DNA of 64,000 bases, from the NCBI RefSeq assembly GCF_019175385.1, contig NC_083339.1:26441637-26505636 (forward strand). Reading direction: 5' to 3'. Position numbers and translations under genes: made by a program. Origin of the DNA: Lycium barbarum. Its lineage: Eukaryota > Streptophyta > Magnoliopsida > Solanales > Solanaceae. The first letter of the stretch is position 1. Each line of letters starts with the position of its first letter. Under the pieces are notes generated by a model that was not told the origin of the DNA, did not search any database, and worked only from the letters and a program-made list of their open reading frames with translations. Positions 44,759-55,354 of the stretch are shown here, piece after piece.

Positions 44759-45639
44759 GAAAAGTTATGGTGGAGGTCCTATATTGAGTGTCGACCAGCT
44801 AGGTCGCCTCTGTTGACTTAGACCCAGTTCTACCAAGTCTTCCTAGACCCCCAGACTTTGAAGGACCGAAGGAGAGATGAGTTCAGTGACTTAGAGTAGC
44901 TAGGGATGCTCGTAGCTGAGTATTAGTCCAGATTTCACGCTTTGACCTGTTATGTTGTTCAGTTACTCCCTATTAAAGCAGAGAAACTGAGGAGATTCAT
45001 CAAGGAGTTAGTGCTTCCGTTAAAGCTGGAACTCTACAGTTGGTAACTTTTGGTTCTTCGTTCCAGTCTGTGGTTGGTCATACTACTGAGGTGGAGTCTG
45101 CATGGGTTAAGGCTCATGGTGGGAATGTTGATAAGAATATCCGCCGGTTTGGAAATTTTAGTGGTTCGACTTTGAAGGGTAGGGGCCATGTGGGCAGGAG
45201 CCATCAGTATCACTCTGGCCACCCAATTCAGTCAGCGTTTCAGATTTTAGCTGGTGGCCCTTCTGGGCCTAGTGAATTCAGTGCCGTACATACTTCTCTA
45301 GGTCCTTACACTCGACCTGCAGATCGTGAAGGGTATTCCGGGTCTTTAGTATCAGTGACTCAGCCCTGAGTGTCCAAAGGTTGTTATGCGTATGGTGACT
45401 CAGGACATTTCACGAGAGAGTTTCCTAGACCTAGGCAGAGTGTACCTCAGCAGGGTTCTCGATTCCAGACTTCCAGGACCCCAACACCTTCGATTAGTAG
45501 AGGTGGATCTTCAGGTAGGAGCGGTGCATATACTAGAAGAGGCGGTTATCAGTCCGAAAGAGTGGTCACCAGTCCGGTAGGGGTAGTTTTGGGACAGTGA
45601 GATGTAGAGCTCAGTCAAGTCAGTGGCAGTTACTACAAG

Positions 45640-46060
45640 AAAATGTCAGAATTGTGACGAACAGATCCGTTACAAATCCGTCACAAATCATCGATTGTGA
45701 CGGAAATTGGGACATCCCAAAACCCTTGGTCATAAATTTATTGTGATGGATTTTAGTTCTGTCACAAATGTTTGAGACGGAATTGTGATAGACTTTTCCG
45801 TGACAACACACAGCCTTGAATTCGGCCTAGATTCCGTCACAAAATTGTGATAGATTTGTAACAAGCTGTTCCATCACAAAATAGTGACAAAATATATTCC
45901 GTGACAAATTTATAAATCCAGTCACAGTAATTGTGACGGAATATTTTGTCACAAATAAATTTTGACAGAACATTTTGTCACAAATTGAGTCTCCTGCAGT
46001 AGTATTAGTGACAGATTTAGCATAGATAATGACAAACTAAAATCCGTCACAAATTTAATT
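45640..46060. repeat. CACTA left subterminal repeats
   Basis: At least twelve copies, in both orientations, of a core close to TCCGTCACAAAT or its complement. In En/Spm the subterminal repeats bind the TNPA-type protein; by analogy these are binding sites. Confidence 0.85.
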
Positions 46061-46513
46061 TAACCTGTTAGATTTAATAATTATAATATTCAATATATAC
46101 AGTAAATTAGCTAAAAGCATAAAATTAATTAGCAAATACAACAAATATTAAATTTACAATACAAAAGCATGAAGTTAAAACGTGCAAAAACACAACTTCA
46201 ATAAGCAAAAGTCTACAAATATTAAAACTTACAAAGCATCCAATTAACAAAAGTCTTGACAACGTTAAAAGAGTTTCCGAGTAACTGAAGTCTCAAAATG
46301 TTAAACACTTAAGTATTTGGTGAGTCCCTATTTAGAAAGAGTATGATCACCGGATGATCGAGACTATAGCGCCATTTCGCTCACCATGCGAGACCATCAA
46401 TCCTCCATAGACTTAAACCGATCATCACTTTCTTGTGTCAAACGCTATACCTCCTGCTCTACATGTTGTTTCACCTCCGCGTCAAGACATTGAACCTTCG
46501 CCTTTATACGCTC

Positions 46514-46792
46514 TTAAAGAATTCTCTGTTGATTTTCTCTCATACGCAACATCTCTTCCTCAAGAAGTTTGAAGCGTTCTTCAGCAGCACAATCAGTCAC
46601 CGCAGACAAGTTTTGTGAAGTAGCAGAATTGCAGTCTTGATACAAACTCAAAGCTTGAGAGCCCAATCCATACACACATCGTTTTTTCTCTCCACCTACA
46701 ACATCCAAGTATATGCGATTTACATCGAGTTCGTGAACTTCTTGTGAATCATCTGATGAGACTGAAATAGCAGCAGCCACCCTAGCCTCCAT
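46514..46792 (-). pseudogene. Transposase_24-like exon (C-terminal part)
   Basis: A 92-residue frame beginning MEARVAAAISVSSDD and containing RIYLDVVGGEKKRCVYGLGS, then SALTD-like sequence and a heptad-rich end (LLEEEMLRMRENQQ). The GGEKK...YGLGS motif followed by a coiled coil is what I know from the C-terminal part of the plant Ptta/En/Spm (Transposase_24) proteins encoded by CACTA elements. The assignment is from recognition. Confidence 0.6.
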
Positions 46793-48629
46793 TTCATCCT
46801 ACACACATTTATCACTGATAGAAAGCATGTCAGCCTGTTACAAACAATCAACTCCACATAAGAGGTTCAGACAAACATTCATTGTTCCGAAGGTTAAAGG
46901 GCCAAAAAATAACACAAAGTACATATATCCAAAATTTAACAGAAAAAATGTATCCTGCCCACTACCTTTTAGTAAACACACTTGAGTAGATAAATACCAA
47001 ATGACAAAAAACATAGCAATTACTTAGGGATAAATATTCACCCTTCTGCTTTCCCAGAGTTGCAGCCAATTTTTAATCAGAATTTTACAGCCTATTGCCA
47101 CATAACCTTTCTATTTAATTTTAAACACCCAGAATAGAACCATTTCAATCAATATTTAGGCGTTCATTGCCTCTTATACAAACATAAACAAACAGCAAAC
47201 ACAGGAAGTGAACTTCACTAGAATAAAAAGTTGAGTTAATGAGATAAAACCAAACAAATGTTGCTTGACAGCTTCAAAAGAAATCCAACTATTATTTTAT
47301 ACTTCACTACTAATACATCAGATAAAGATACTACCATTTTCCACTGTCATTTAACAAAGTGTAAAACTAAAACCTATATCAACAGAATTAGAACATAAAA
47401 GTCAATCCAAAATAGCAAGCTGGTAGTTCCGTACTTTCCTTTGATTTTATCCTCAGCTAACGCTTTATGGGTTTATAGCTTTGTCATCTTTTACTTATTC
47501 GATGAAGTACGCGATAATGCTATTTATTTCCCTGGTCAAAAGCACTTCTTTATCTTGAGATACTCAGGTAAACAAATATACTTAAGCTCTGTCTTAGAAC
47601 GAACTCAGTGAAGATTGGTAAACACCAAAAACTCTGTGATAGACTACAACTTCTTATATTTGAGCTTCCTTATTTTTACCAAACACACTATCTTAGAACG
47701 ACCTCAATCAAGATTGGTAAACACCAAACACTAGGTGATAGAATACGTCAACTCAAGGTTTCATAAACAAGTTTCATCTATATAGAAGGGCAGAAACAAT
47801 TCATAGGAAGCTAAGACATTGACTCTCTTCACCGGGAAAAATTTAAGACATGTATTTAGCTGTGGATTTTGTTTCAGATTAAAGTTCCATAGTCTTTTCA
47901 ATAAATCTTATTATTGTCTTGTAGGAGTGGAATGAGGATTTTTTGGTGTTAGCGGCGAACAGAGCTATTGAACAGCCCGTTTCTCTTTTGGATCATCCTA
48001 ATGCAATGTAGTCATTTTACTTCATATATACATATGCAATAAATCATAAAAACTAAATAAAGTTGTCCTTAAATTGCACAATGACCTACCTGCTCTTCAA
48101 TAACCTAACACCTACGACATTACTGAAAATTAGAGAAGGAACCAATGTTTTTGTATATGTTGTGTTTGTGTAGGAATTCAATACCAGAAGCATTAGAATT
48201 CAGATTGATCCAAACATTGGATGGATTCATGTATTTAGCTTTGCTGGAGTAATTTTTTTTTTTTTAAATCCAGCAATTAACAAGTCACAAAAATTCTAGA
48301 AAATGAAACTAACTGGAAATGGAAAGTAGTTATTCATTTCTTGATAGTTGCTCATAGAATATAGAAGCAATTGAAGTCCTCTCATAGTAGCATTACGTGC
48401 CTGGACAGTTTTTAGCTACATTCATGGATAATGAGTTTTATAACATAGTCAAACAGGGTGACATACTTAACAAAAATCAGTTAGAGATTGCGCTAGACAG
48501 GTAGCTTACACATGGTTACTCACTGAACTCTAATCCCGGTGGACATAGGTCCTAGGCAGACAACACTCAACCTTAAGAATGTGATTGATGTATTTCTTAT
48601 TTTCAAAACACCATTCAATTGTACCTCTA

Positions 48630-48770
48630 ACAAATAATACTGAAAATGAAGACATAAAACTTACATTAATGCTCTTAGACTTGGAATCAACAAAGATGCC
48701 ATCCTTTCTTTTATGCAACTTCTTAAATATTTCCCATGAGTTTGGTGGACGATGTATGCCTTGCACAATT
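48630..48770 (-). pseudogene. Transposase_24-like exon (central part)
   Basis: Within a longer minus-strand frame, the stretch PPNSWEIFKKLHKRKDGIFV followed by DSKSKSIN resembles the H-x-RKDG-x-FVD-x-KS motif of Transposase_24 proteins. Hydrophobic residues upstream in the same frame look like intron translation. It is consistent with one split, decayed gene reading from about 48.8 to 46.5 kb. Confidence 0.5.
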
Positions 48771-50859
48771 TTGAACATGATAAAGATTAGAACATGATAA
48801 AGATTAGATACAAAATATAAGATGTCCAACACACAAATTACAAGATATAAGGACATAGTTAAAAAGTGGACACTGCTTATAACATACAATTACTTAAAGT
48901 TGAAAATAATCTGATTTCTACATTAATACTAGCTTAACTACTGACCAAATTCTTGAAATGGTACATTCAAAATCAGATTCATTACAAAACACAAACATTT
49001 AATACATCAAGTGTCATTATTTTATTCTTACATGATGACAAGTTGTTTCCATATGACAATAGAACCTAGAAGTACTCATTTAGAGAAAGAATAAGATTAC
49101 CCATTGTTACGAGCTTCTTCCCTGGAATACCAAAAAATTTCAAGAGAAACAAAGTCCATCTCTAGAGGCTTCTAAAATATAAGCAAGTATTGACCATCTA
49201 AAATGAAATGTCATATAGCAATTGAATTGAAGTAATGACTTCTATTAATCATGGATTAGGACCAACATCCTATTACCAAAAGTATCTGCTAAGGTAAGTA
49301 GGGTAAGGTAATTAACTATCTAACTTAGTTTGCATTATTCTCTTGCTCTAAACTTAAAAAATTCAAATAAGCTAATGTACTCCAACAGATTCACCTATGC
49401 TAACAATGAGACTAAAAGAACAAAACTAACGGAGTGGCTAAAAGACTTTAATGGGAAAAAAAAGAATAGTCATTGGTTAGATTAAAATATAAGACATATA
49501 AGATTCATAACTAAAGGCACAACTAGGATGATATTAACAGGATAAAGATATGTCAAGATTCTTGTTTCTTTCCCTCAGATTATAAAGCCAAAAAATATTC
49601 CTTTTCAAATTTTCTACACAATCAGAGCACATTCTAAGCAACACGCACAAGGTGCTAATACCACCTAACGATATAACTCTCCCATGGAAGGAAGTTTCTG
49701 GAAAGAAAGAGTGGGAGCAATTTTCCACCATGTTCCAATCGCAGCCAAATAATAACAACCGTGATGACAATCCTAGTTGAAAACAAGTACAACTGCCCAA
49801 TATTGTACTCTATCACTTAAATAATGATACGAACTACATATGATAGTCAAGTAGCTATGCCGGAGAACAACTATAAGTATTTTCTACAAGTGAAATAAAC
49901 ATCTATGATAATACTACAAAGTAAAACATGATCTTCAGGACCAAGCTTATATTACAAACAGTGGTGAATTTAGGAGGTAAAAAAGGGTCACGTGAACACA
50001 TGGTCACCCGACTAAACTCAGTAGATTATGTGTATAATTCTTAAAATATATCTAATATTACCTTTTAGAACACATGCTACAAAAGGCTTGGTTTAAAGCT
50101 TTCAGGGATCAATCCCCACTCGAAGCATTTTTTTTTCCTCCTTTCTTTAGTAGTGAACTCGTCTTTTATAAATTGTAGATTCGCCTCTGATTACAAACCC
50201 TTGTCTTTCGATAACAAAGAGTGATTTTTAGGACGTAACCATTGTGATTGTAAATCGATCATGAACATCCAAAGTTCCTTTAGGAAAATGAACATAGCAA
50301 CAAAAAATTCCATTAGTAAAGTCAAGGACTTTCCCTTTGGCTCAAAATCTGTTCAAATCAGAAAGAAAATGACTAAAAATGTTACCATTAACAAAATTAT
50401 TCCAAACCCACTTCGAGTGAAGGAGCCAATTTTATAATTTGATGAAGACCCACCAAAAGAATCTAAAAAACTGTGGAGATTGAAAGACCTAATTAGAAGA
50501 CCCACAAAATTATTCACTTCAGAAAACTTATTCAAGAAGAATGGAGACAAATTTGAGCAAGAATTGAAGGACCCAATATCAAGATCCAAAAGTTATTCAT
50601 TGTGGATGAAAAAAATAGAGAAAAACTGAACCTCTTAGTGAAGATGACAATGGAGTGAATGCCTTCGAGCAGCTCGAACGCCGGGAAGAAATCATGGAGA
50701 ATGAGCCCACGGTCTCTCTCGATTTTCGTGCTATGAGTGAAGCCCATGGTCTCTTTACAGCTTAGAAGGGTTTGCTGAAATGTAATGGGGTGTGGTGGGA
50801 AACTAAAAAGTGGTCAAAAATTTTGGAGGCAAAACTAAAAAGTTAATCTAATTTTGTTG

Positions 50860-51205
50860 TTGTGACGGAAAATAATTCTGTCACAAATTTATATATTTAT
50901 TATTAATTATCATTTTATTTTATTTGTGACGGAATGTTCAATCTGTCACAATTTTGTGACGGATTTGTGACAAATAGTTGTCATTTTTTCTCACCAGCTT
51001 TAATTTGTGACAGAATAATTTCCGTCAAAAAAGTATTTTTAAAATCTGTCACAAATCTGTTACTCTCAGAATTTTTCTGCGAAATTTGTTTTTTTTTTTT
51101 TTAAATATTTATGAAAGGTCGATCCATCACAAATCCGTCAAAATTTTGTCACAATATGTGATGGAATTGCACCGTCTCAAATATTCCGTCACAATTTTGA
51201 CATTT
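50860..51205. repeat. CACTA right subterminal repeats
   Basis: About ten copies of GTGACGGA/TCTGTCACAAAT in both orientations, mirroring the left end, up to the terminal inverted repeat. Confidence 0.85.
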
Positions 51206-51215
51206 TCTTGTAGTG

Positions 51216-51392
51216 AGTGGAGGCACACAATCCGATGGCGAATGAGTTCATTATTATGCTTTCCCTGGCAGGCCAGAGGCAGAGGCTTCTGATGCAGTTA
51301 TCACAGGTACTATTTCAATCCGTCACTAGGCAATTTCGATATTGGTTGATCTGGGCTTTACTTTCTCTTATGTGTCCACATATTTCTCTATG
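51216..51392 (+). pseudogene. Element 3 protease start, cut off
   Basis: After the AGT duplication the sequence reads EAEASDAVIT... and then a decayed LFDLGSTFSYVS-type active site, closely similar to element 1 at 3571-3700. Similarity ends after CTCTATG at 51392, where hAT sequence begins. No later part of this pol is in the window. Confidence 0.8.
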
Positions 51393-54300
51393 TTTTTGGA
51401 TTAGTATTTTAAAAGGCGTTTTCGGGCCCCCGGGGCGGGGCGTACCTAAATTGCCCCGAGGCGATGATGGAGGGCGAAAGTATCGAAAGGTGTACGCCCA
51501 ATAATTCAGGGCGTACGCCCAGCCGTTGGGATGCGTTTTTATGGTGAGGCGTAAGCCCAAGAGACTTCTTCAAATTAAAACAAAATTTGCTCCATAAACT
51601 TAAATTAATACCCAAATTCTCAAAATTCATCTTGTAATTTCTTAAAACTATCTGAAATATATTAAATATAAATGTCAATGCCTTATTTTTGGCTAGAAGC
51701 CCTAATTTATTGTCTTTCCCAAATCTGTATCTTGTCCTTTAGTCTCCCAAAAGCAACGAACAGTCATTTTTTTTTTTTTTGTCAAATAGAACTCCATTCT
51801 CCATTCCCCATAGCAGCAAGTTAAGAGTTTTTATTGCTGGTTAGTCATCCTCTTTGATCCTCCATGTAGACAAACTTTATTCTTTTCAACTCAAGTTACT
51901 TTTTTCTCTTTTTATTTTTTCACTGTTAGTTTGTAAATATGTATGTAAACTAGTTTTTCAAGTTTATTAGTGTTTCTTGATTTCGTTTAAAATATATTAG
52001 GAGATTATATGTGTGCATTCTTCTATGTGAGTTGATTGAAAATATGAGAAAGTGGGTAACTAGGTAATGGGTATAATGTTGACTGTTGAATAACTTTGAT
52101 TTTTGTATTTAGAATTTGTTTTATTATGAAAGAAAACAAGGGATTTTTTTTTGTATTTAGAATTTGCTTTGTTATGAAAGAAAACAGTTTAATTTATGTT
52201 TAAATAATTATCTTGCTGAGTAGTCCACAATACATGCTTCAGAATAAAAGTATCTTTTTTTCATGTCTAAAATTTTGCTTTGCTTTACAAAATAAAAATG
52301 ATAAAATTCAGACTTTTTACTCCTTTCTCTTGTAGTATCAGGTGAACTCTTCAAAATTTGTAGAAAATGGATGAAGGGGAGTCTGAAGATGTGAGCAGAA
52401 AAGATCTTGCCTGGAAGTATACAATCTCAAATCAGAATGAGAAGTATTTTAGGTGTATGTTTTGCAAGCAACAATGTACTGGCACTATCAACCGATTGAA
52501 ACATCATTTAGCAAGTACTCGTAAAGGAATGAAGCCTTGTCCTAACATTTCTGGTAATGTAGCAGAAGAATGTAAGAAAGCATTACAAGATTTGAAAAAT
52601 TCAAAAGCTAGGCGAAATGCTACTATGGAAAAATCTGAATTGCTGCAACTAGAGGTAGTCATATTGGTGGTGAATCTAGTAACTCATCTTGTAATGACGC
52701 TATATCACAAAATCTTAGAGGTCCCATAGATAATTTTGTTAATTCTCAAGCTAGACTAGCTACTTTGAATTCTAACTAGAAAAAAGAGGAACGGAAATTA
52801 TTTTGTCAGCAGATTGGCCGATTTTTCTTCTCAAGTGGGATTCCATTTAATGTTCAAACGATCCTTACTATTTGCCGATGTTTGATGGAGTAGCAAACTT
52901 TGGGCCAGGTTTTTAGCCTCCAACGATGCATGAGCTAAGAACATGGATACCAAAAGAAGAGGTAGCCAACATTAACAGAATGCTAGAAGAACACAAAAAT
53001 TCATGGAAGCAATATGGTTGCTCTATAATGTCAAATAGTTGGTCGGATGGAAAAAGTAGATGTTTCATCAACTTTCTTGTGAACAGCCCGATAGGTACTT
53101 TTTTTAAGGTCTATTGATGCGTCCGATAAAAACTGGTGAGATTCTTGCATCGCATTTGAATAAAATTGTAGATGAAGTTGGGGAGGAAAATGTGGTCCAA
53201 ATGATAACTGATAATGGTTCAAATTTTGTCAATGCTGGAAAAAGGATAATGGAAACTCGGCCACATATTTATTGGACCCGATGTGCAGCACACTGCATCG
53301 ATCTCATGTTAGAGGATATAGGTAAGTTGAAAATATATCAAGAGACACTCAAAAAAGCAAAAGATGTGGTCAAGTTCATTTATGGGCATACTTGGGTGTT
53401 GGATTGATGAGATCTTTCACGAAGAATCATGAACTTCTTCATCCTGCAGTAACATGTTTTGCTGCTGCATATCTGACTCTTCAAAGTATTCAGAAACAAA
53501 AATAAGCCCTTCGATCTATGTTCTCTTCCGAAGCTTGGAATACTTCTACATGGGCTAAGAAACATGAAGGAGTGAAAACAAAAGCTATAGCTTTATTTGA
53601 TCAAAACATTTAGCCTCACATTGGTTACTATGTGGGGAGTGTTACTCCTTTAGTGAGTGTTCTACGGGAAGTTGATTCAGAAGAGAAGCCTTGTATGGGA
53701 TATATGTATCATTTGATGACTAAGGCTAAGGAAAATATAGCTTTCAATTGTGGTAATAACGAAAGAAAGTATGGTCCTGTTTGGAGAAGAATAGATGAAA
53801 GATGGACAAGCCAACTTCATAGTCCATTACATGCCGCGGGTTATTATTTGAATCCACAATTGCGATATGAAAATAAATTCTCTAATAAGCTTGAAATCAA
53901 AGAAGGTTTATATAATTGCATAGAAAGGATGTTAGATTATGATGAGAGATTGAAAGTGGATATTCAGTTAGATTTGTACGATCACTTGAGAGGCGATTTT
54001 GGGAGCCAGTTAGCCATGGGTTCAAGGAAGATGTGATCTCCTGCTTATTGGTGGATGCGCTTTGGAGGTCAAACTCCAGAGTTGACAAAATTTGCTATTC
54101 GTGTCTTAAGTCTGACTTGTAGCTCCTCGGGTTGTGAAAGAAATTGGAGTACCTTTGAGTAGGTAAGCACTATGCTTCTCTTTAATTAGTATTTCTGTTT
54201 TCTATATGATGATTGATGATAACTGAAATTTTTTTTTTTTCAACATTTATTAGATTCATACAAAAAAAAAAGGCTTGAGCATTGCAGGATAAATGCTTTA

Positions 54301-55238
54301 GTTTAATACAAGATTAAAGAGCGGAGCATCAAAAAAAAATGCACAAGATTGATCCTATTTTGGCTGATGAAGTTGATTCGGATGATGAATGGATTACTGA
54401 AAGAGAAGATGTTGTACTTCCTGAAGAACCTTCGTGGCTTGATGAAGAGAACTTATTTGATGTCAATGTCATTAAAATGGTGCCATATACTCCGTATGAA
54501 AATGAGCTTATTCATGCTACTACAATTGATGTTGGTAGCACATAAAATACAAGTGAATCTGGTCCTTTTAACAAAAAGCAGAAAGCAGCCGAAATTTCAG
54601 GTAACTATATAGTATATATTGTTAACTTTTATTGCACTATATTAGAGCTAACTTAGGAATGTTGTGTTAGAGCTTTCACTATCTTTTTTGAAATTTTTAT
54701 TGCACTATGTTAGAGCTAATTTAGGAAAAATGTATTAGAGCTAGCATTATTTGTTTTGAAAACTTAACTCTATCTTTTTCTGAAGTCCAGAATAAAACTC
54801 TTATGTGCATGTTGGATTACTCTTTTCTCTACCAGTTCCTTTTTATTTAAACAAATAATTTTGCACATAATTTAGGTCTTTGATGCAACTGTACATGTCT
54901 GGCTCTCACCTCTTTTTCATAGGTGTGTCAACTTTTGTTATCAAAAGAAAATATATGATGTAATTTCATTGAAAAGATACATTTTTTGTCATTCTAAGAT
55001 TTACAGAGAGGCAATTCTTCTTCACAAGTTCATAGAGATGGAGGACTAAAAGATGTGGATATTGTTGATGAACCAAGATTGACTAATACAAACACTCTGA
55101 ATTTGAACGACGATGTGGATGATGATGAACTCCACTTTGATAGCGATTGATTGTGTCTATAACAAACCTTGTCCCTCTTCTTTTTTTTTTTTTTTTTTTT
55201 TTTGATATTTTTTTTATCTGAATGAGTTTATGGAAATC
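51393..55238 (+). mobile_element. hAT transposon, left part, interrupted by LINE 2
   Basis: It begins at the break in element 3 and carries a GC-rich start (51410-51560) with repeated GGCGTAC / GTACGCC half-sites, an untranslated leader with a T-rich stretch, and a hAT transposase gene (52367-55150). The exact terminal inverted repeat and eight-base duplication could not be fixed because the right end is not recognisable beyond LINE 2. Confidence 0.65.
52367..55150 (+). pseudogene. hAT transposase (BED finger, DUF659, dimerisation domain)
   Basis: A splice acceptor (TTTCTCTTGTAG near 52335) precedes the ATG at 52367. The N-terminus holds a BED-type finger (WKYTISNQNEKYFRCMFCKQ, then LKHHLA). 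After a frameshift near 52660 and stops near 52779 and 52889 comes the DUF659 region: ELRTWIPKEEVANINRMLEE near 52932, MITDNGSNFVNAGKRIMET near 53201 and RCAAHCIDLMLEDIGKL near 53280. The dimerisation domain is near 54040-54160 (SSSGCERNWSTFE). Two introns are likely, about 54163-54253 and 54600-55008. The acidic C-terminus ends DDDELHFDSD. hAT transposases cut and rejoin DNA at the terminal repeats; this copy is dead. Confidence 0.87.
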
Positions 55239-55354
55239 CATTTTATGTATTTCATCACAAGTTAAAGAAACTTAAAAGAGCACTGGTTCAATGGAGCAGG
55301 AACACATATGGCAATATATTTCAGTAGATTGCCACTATTGAAGATACTATAAAG

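Larger units (their letters stand above)
40539..45630 (+). pseudogene. Element 3 gag, split by a solo LTR
   Basis: The start ATGTTGAGGACACGC is at 40539; a stop follows after 22 codons, then an Arg/Gly-rich stretch. The gag domain has EEQDLFVRFTKMKPQEFYGT near 41031 and VDYVSFQLCGDE at the left edge of the insertion. It resumes at 44759 as KLWWRSYIECRPARSPLLT. Later come ESAWVKAHGGNVDKNIRRF and a zinc knuckle at about 45385 (CYAYGDSGHFTREF) in which two of three Cys are changed. A Ser/Gly/Arg-rich tail ends before the CACTA element at 45631. Stops near 40608, 40898, 41161, 44818 and later break it. Confidence 0.85.
45631..51215 (-). mobile_element. CACTA (En/Spm-type) DNA transposon, defective
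   Basis: The left terminus is TACTACAAGAAAATGTCA (first base changed from C) and the right terminus TGACATTTTCTTGTAGTG, an inverted pair of the CACTACAAGAAAA type. The three-base duplication AGT flanks it (45628-45630, 51216-51218). The ends carry many copies of GTGACGGA/TCCGTCACAAA. Of the coding genes only pieces of a Transposase_24-like protein are seen on the minus strand. No TNPD/TNP2-type transposase is visible, so movement would need a partner. It lies between gag and protease of element 3. Confidence 0.9.

Noticed and set aside
48530..48889. Membrane-like protein on the minus strand
   Set aside because: The hydrophobic part looks like intron translation; only the central stretch resembles a CACTA-encoded Transposase_24 protein.
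50353..50747. Two hydrophobic minus-strand frames near the CACTA right end
   Set aside because: Phe/Ser/Leu-rich with no domain; they may be untranslated leader or intron of the decayed CACTA gene.
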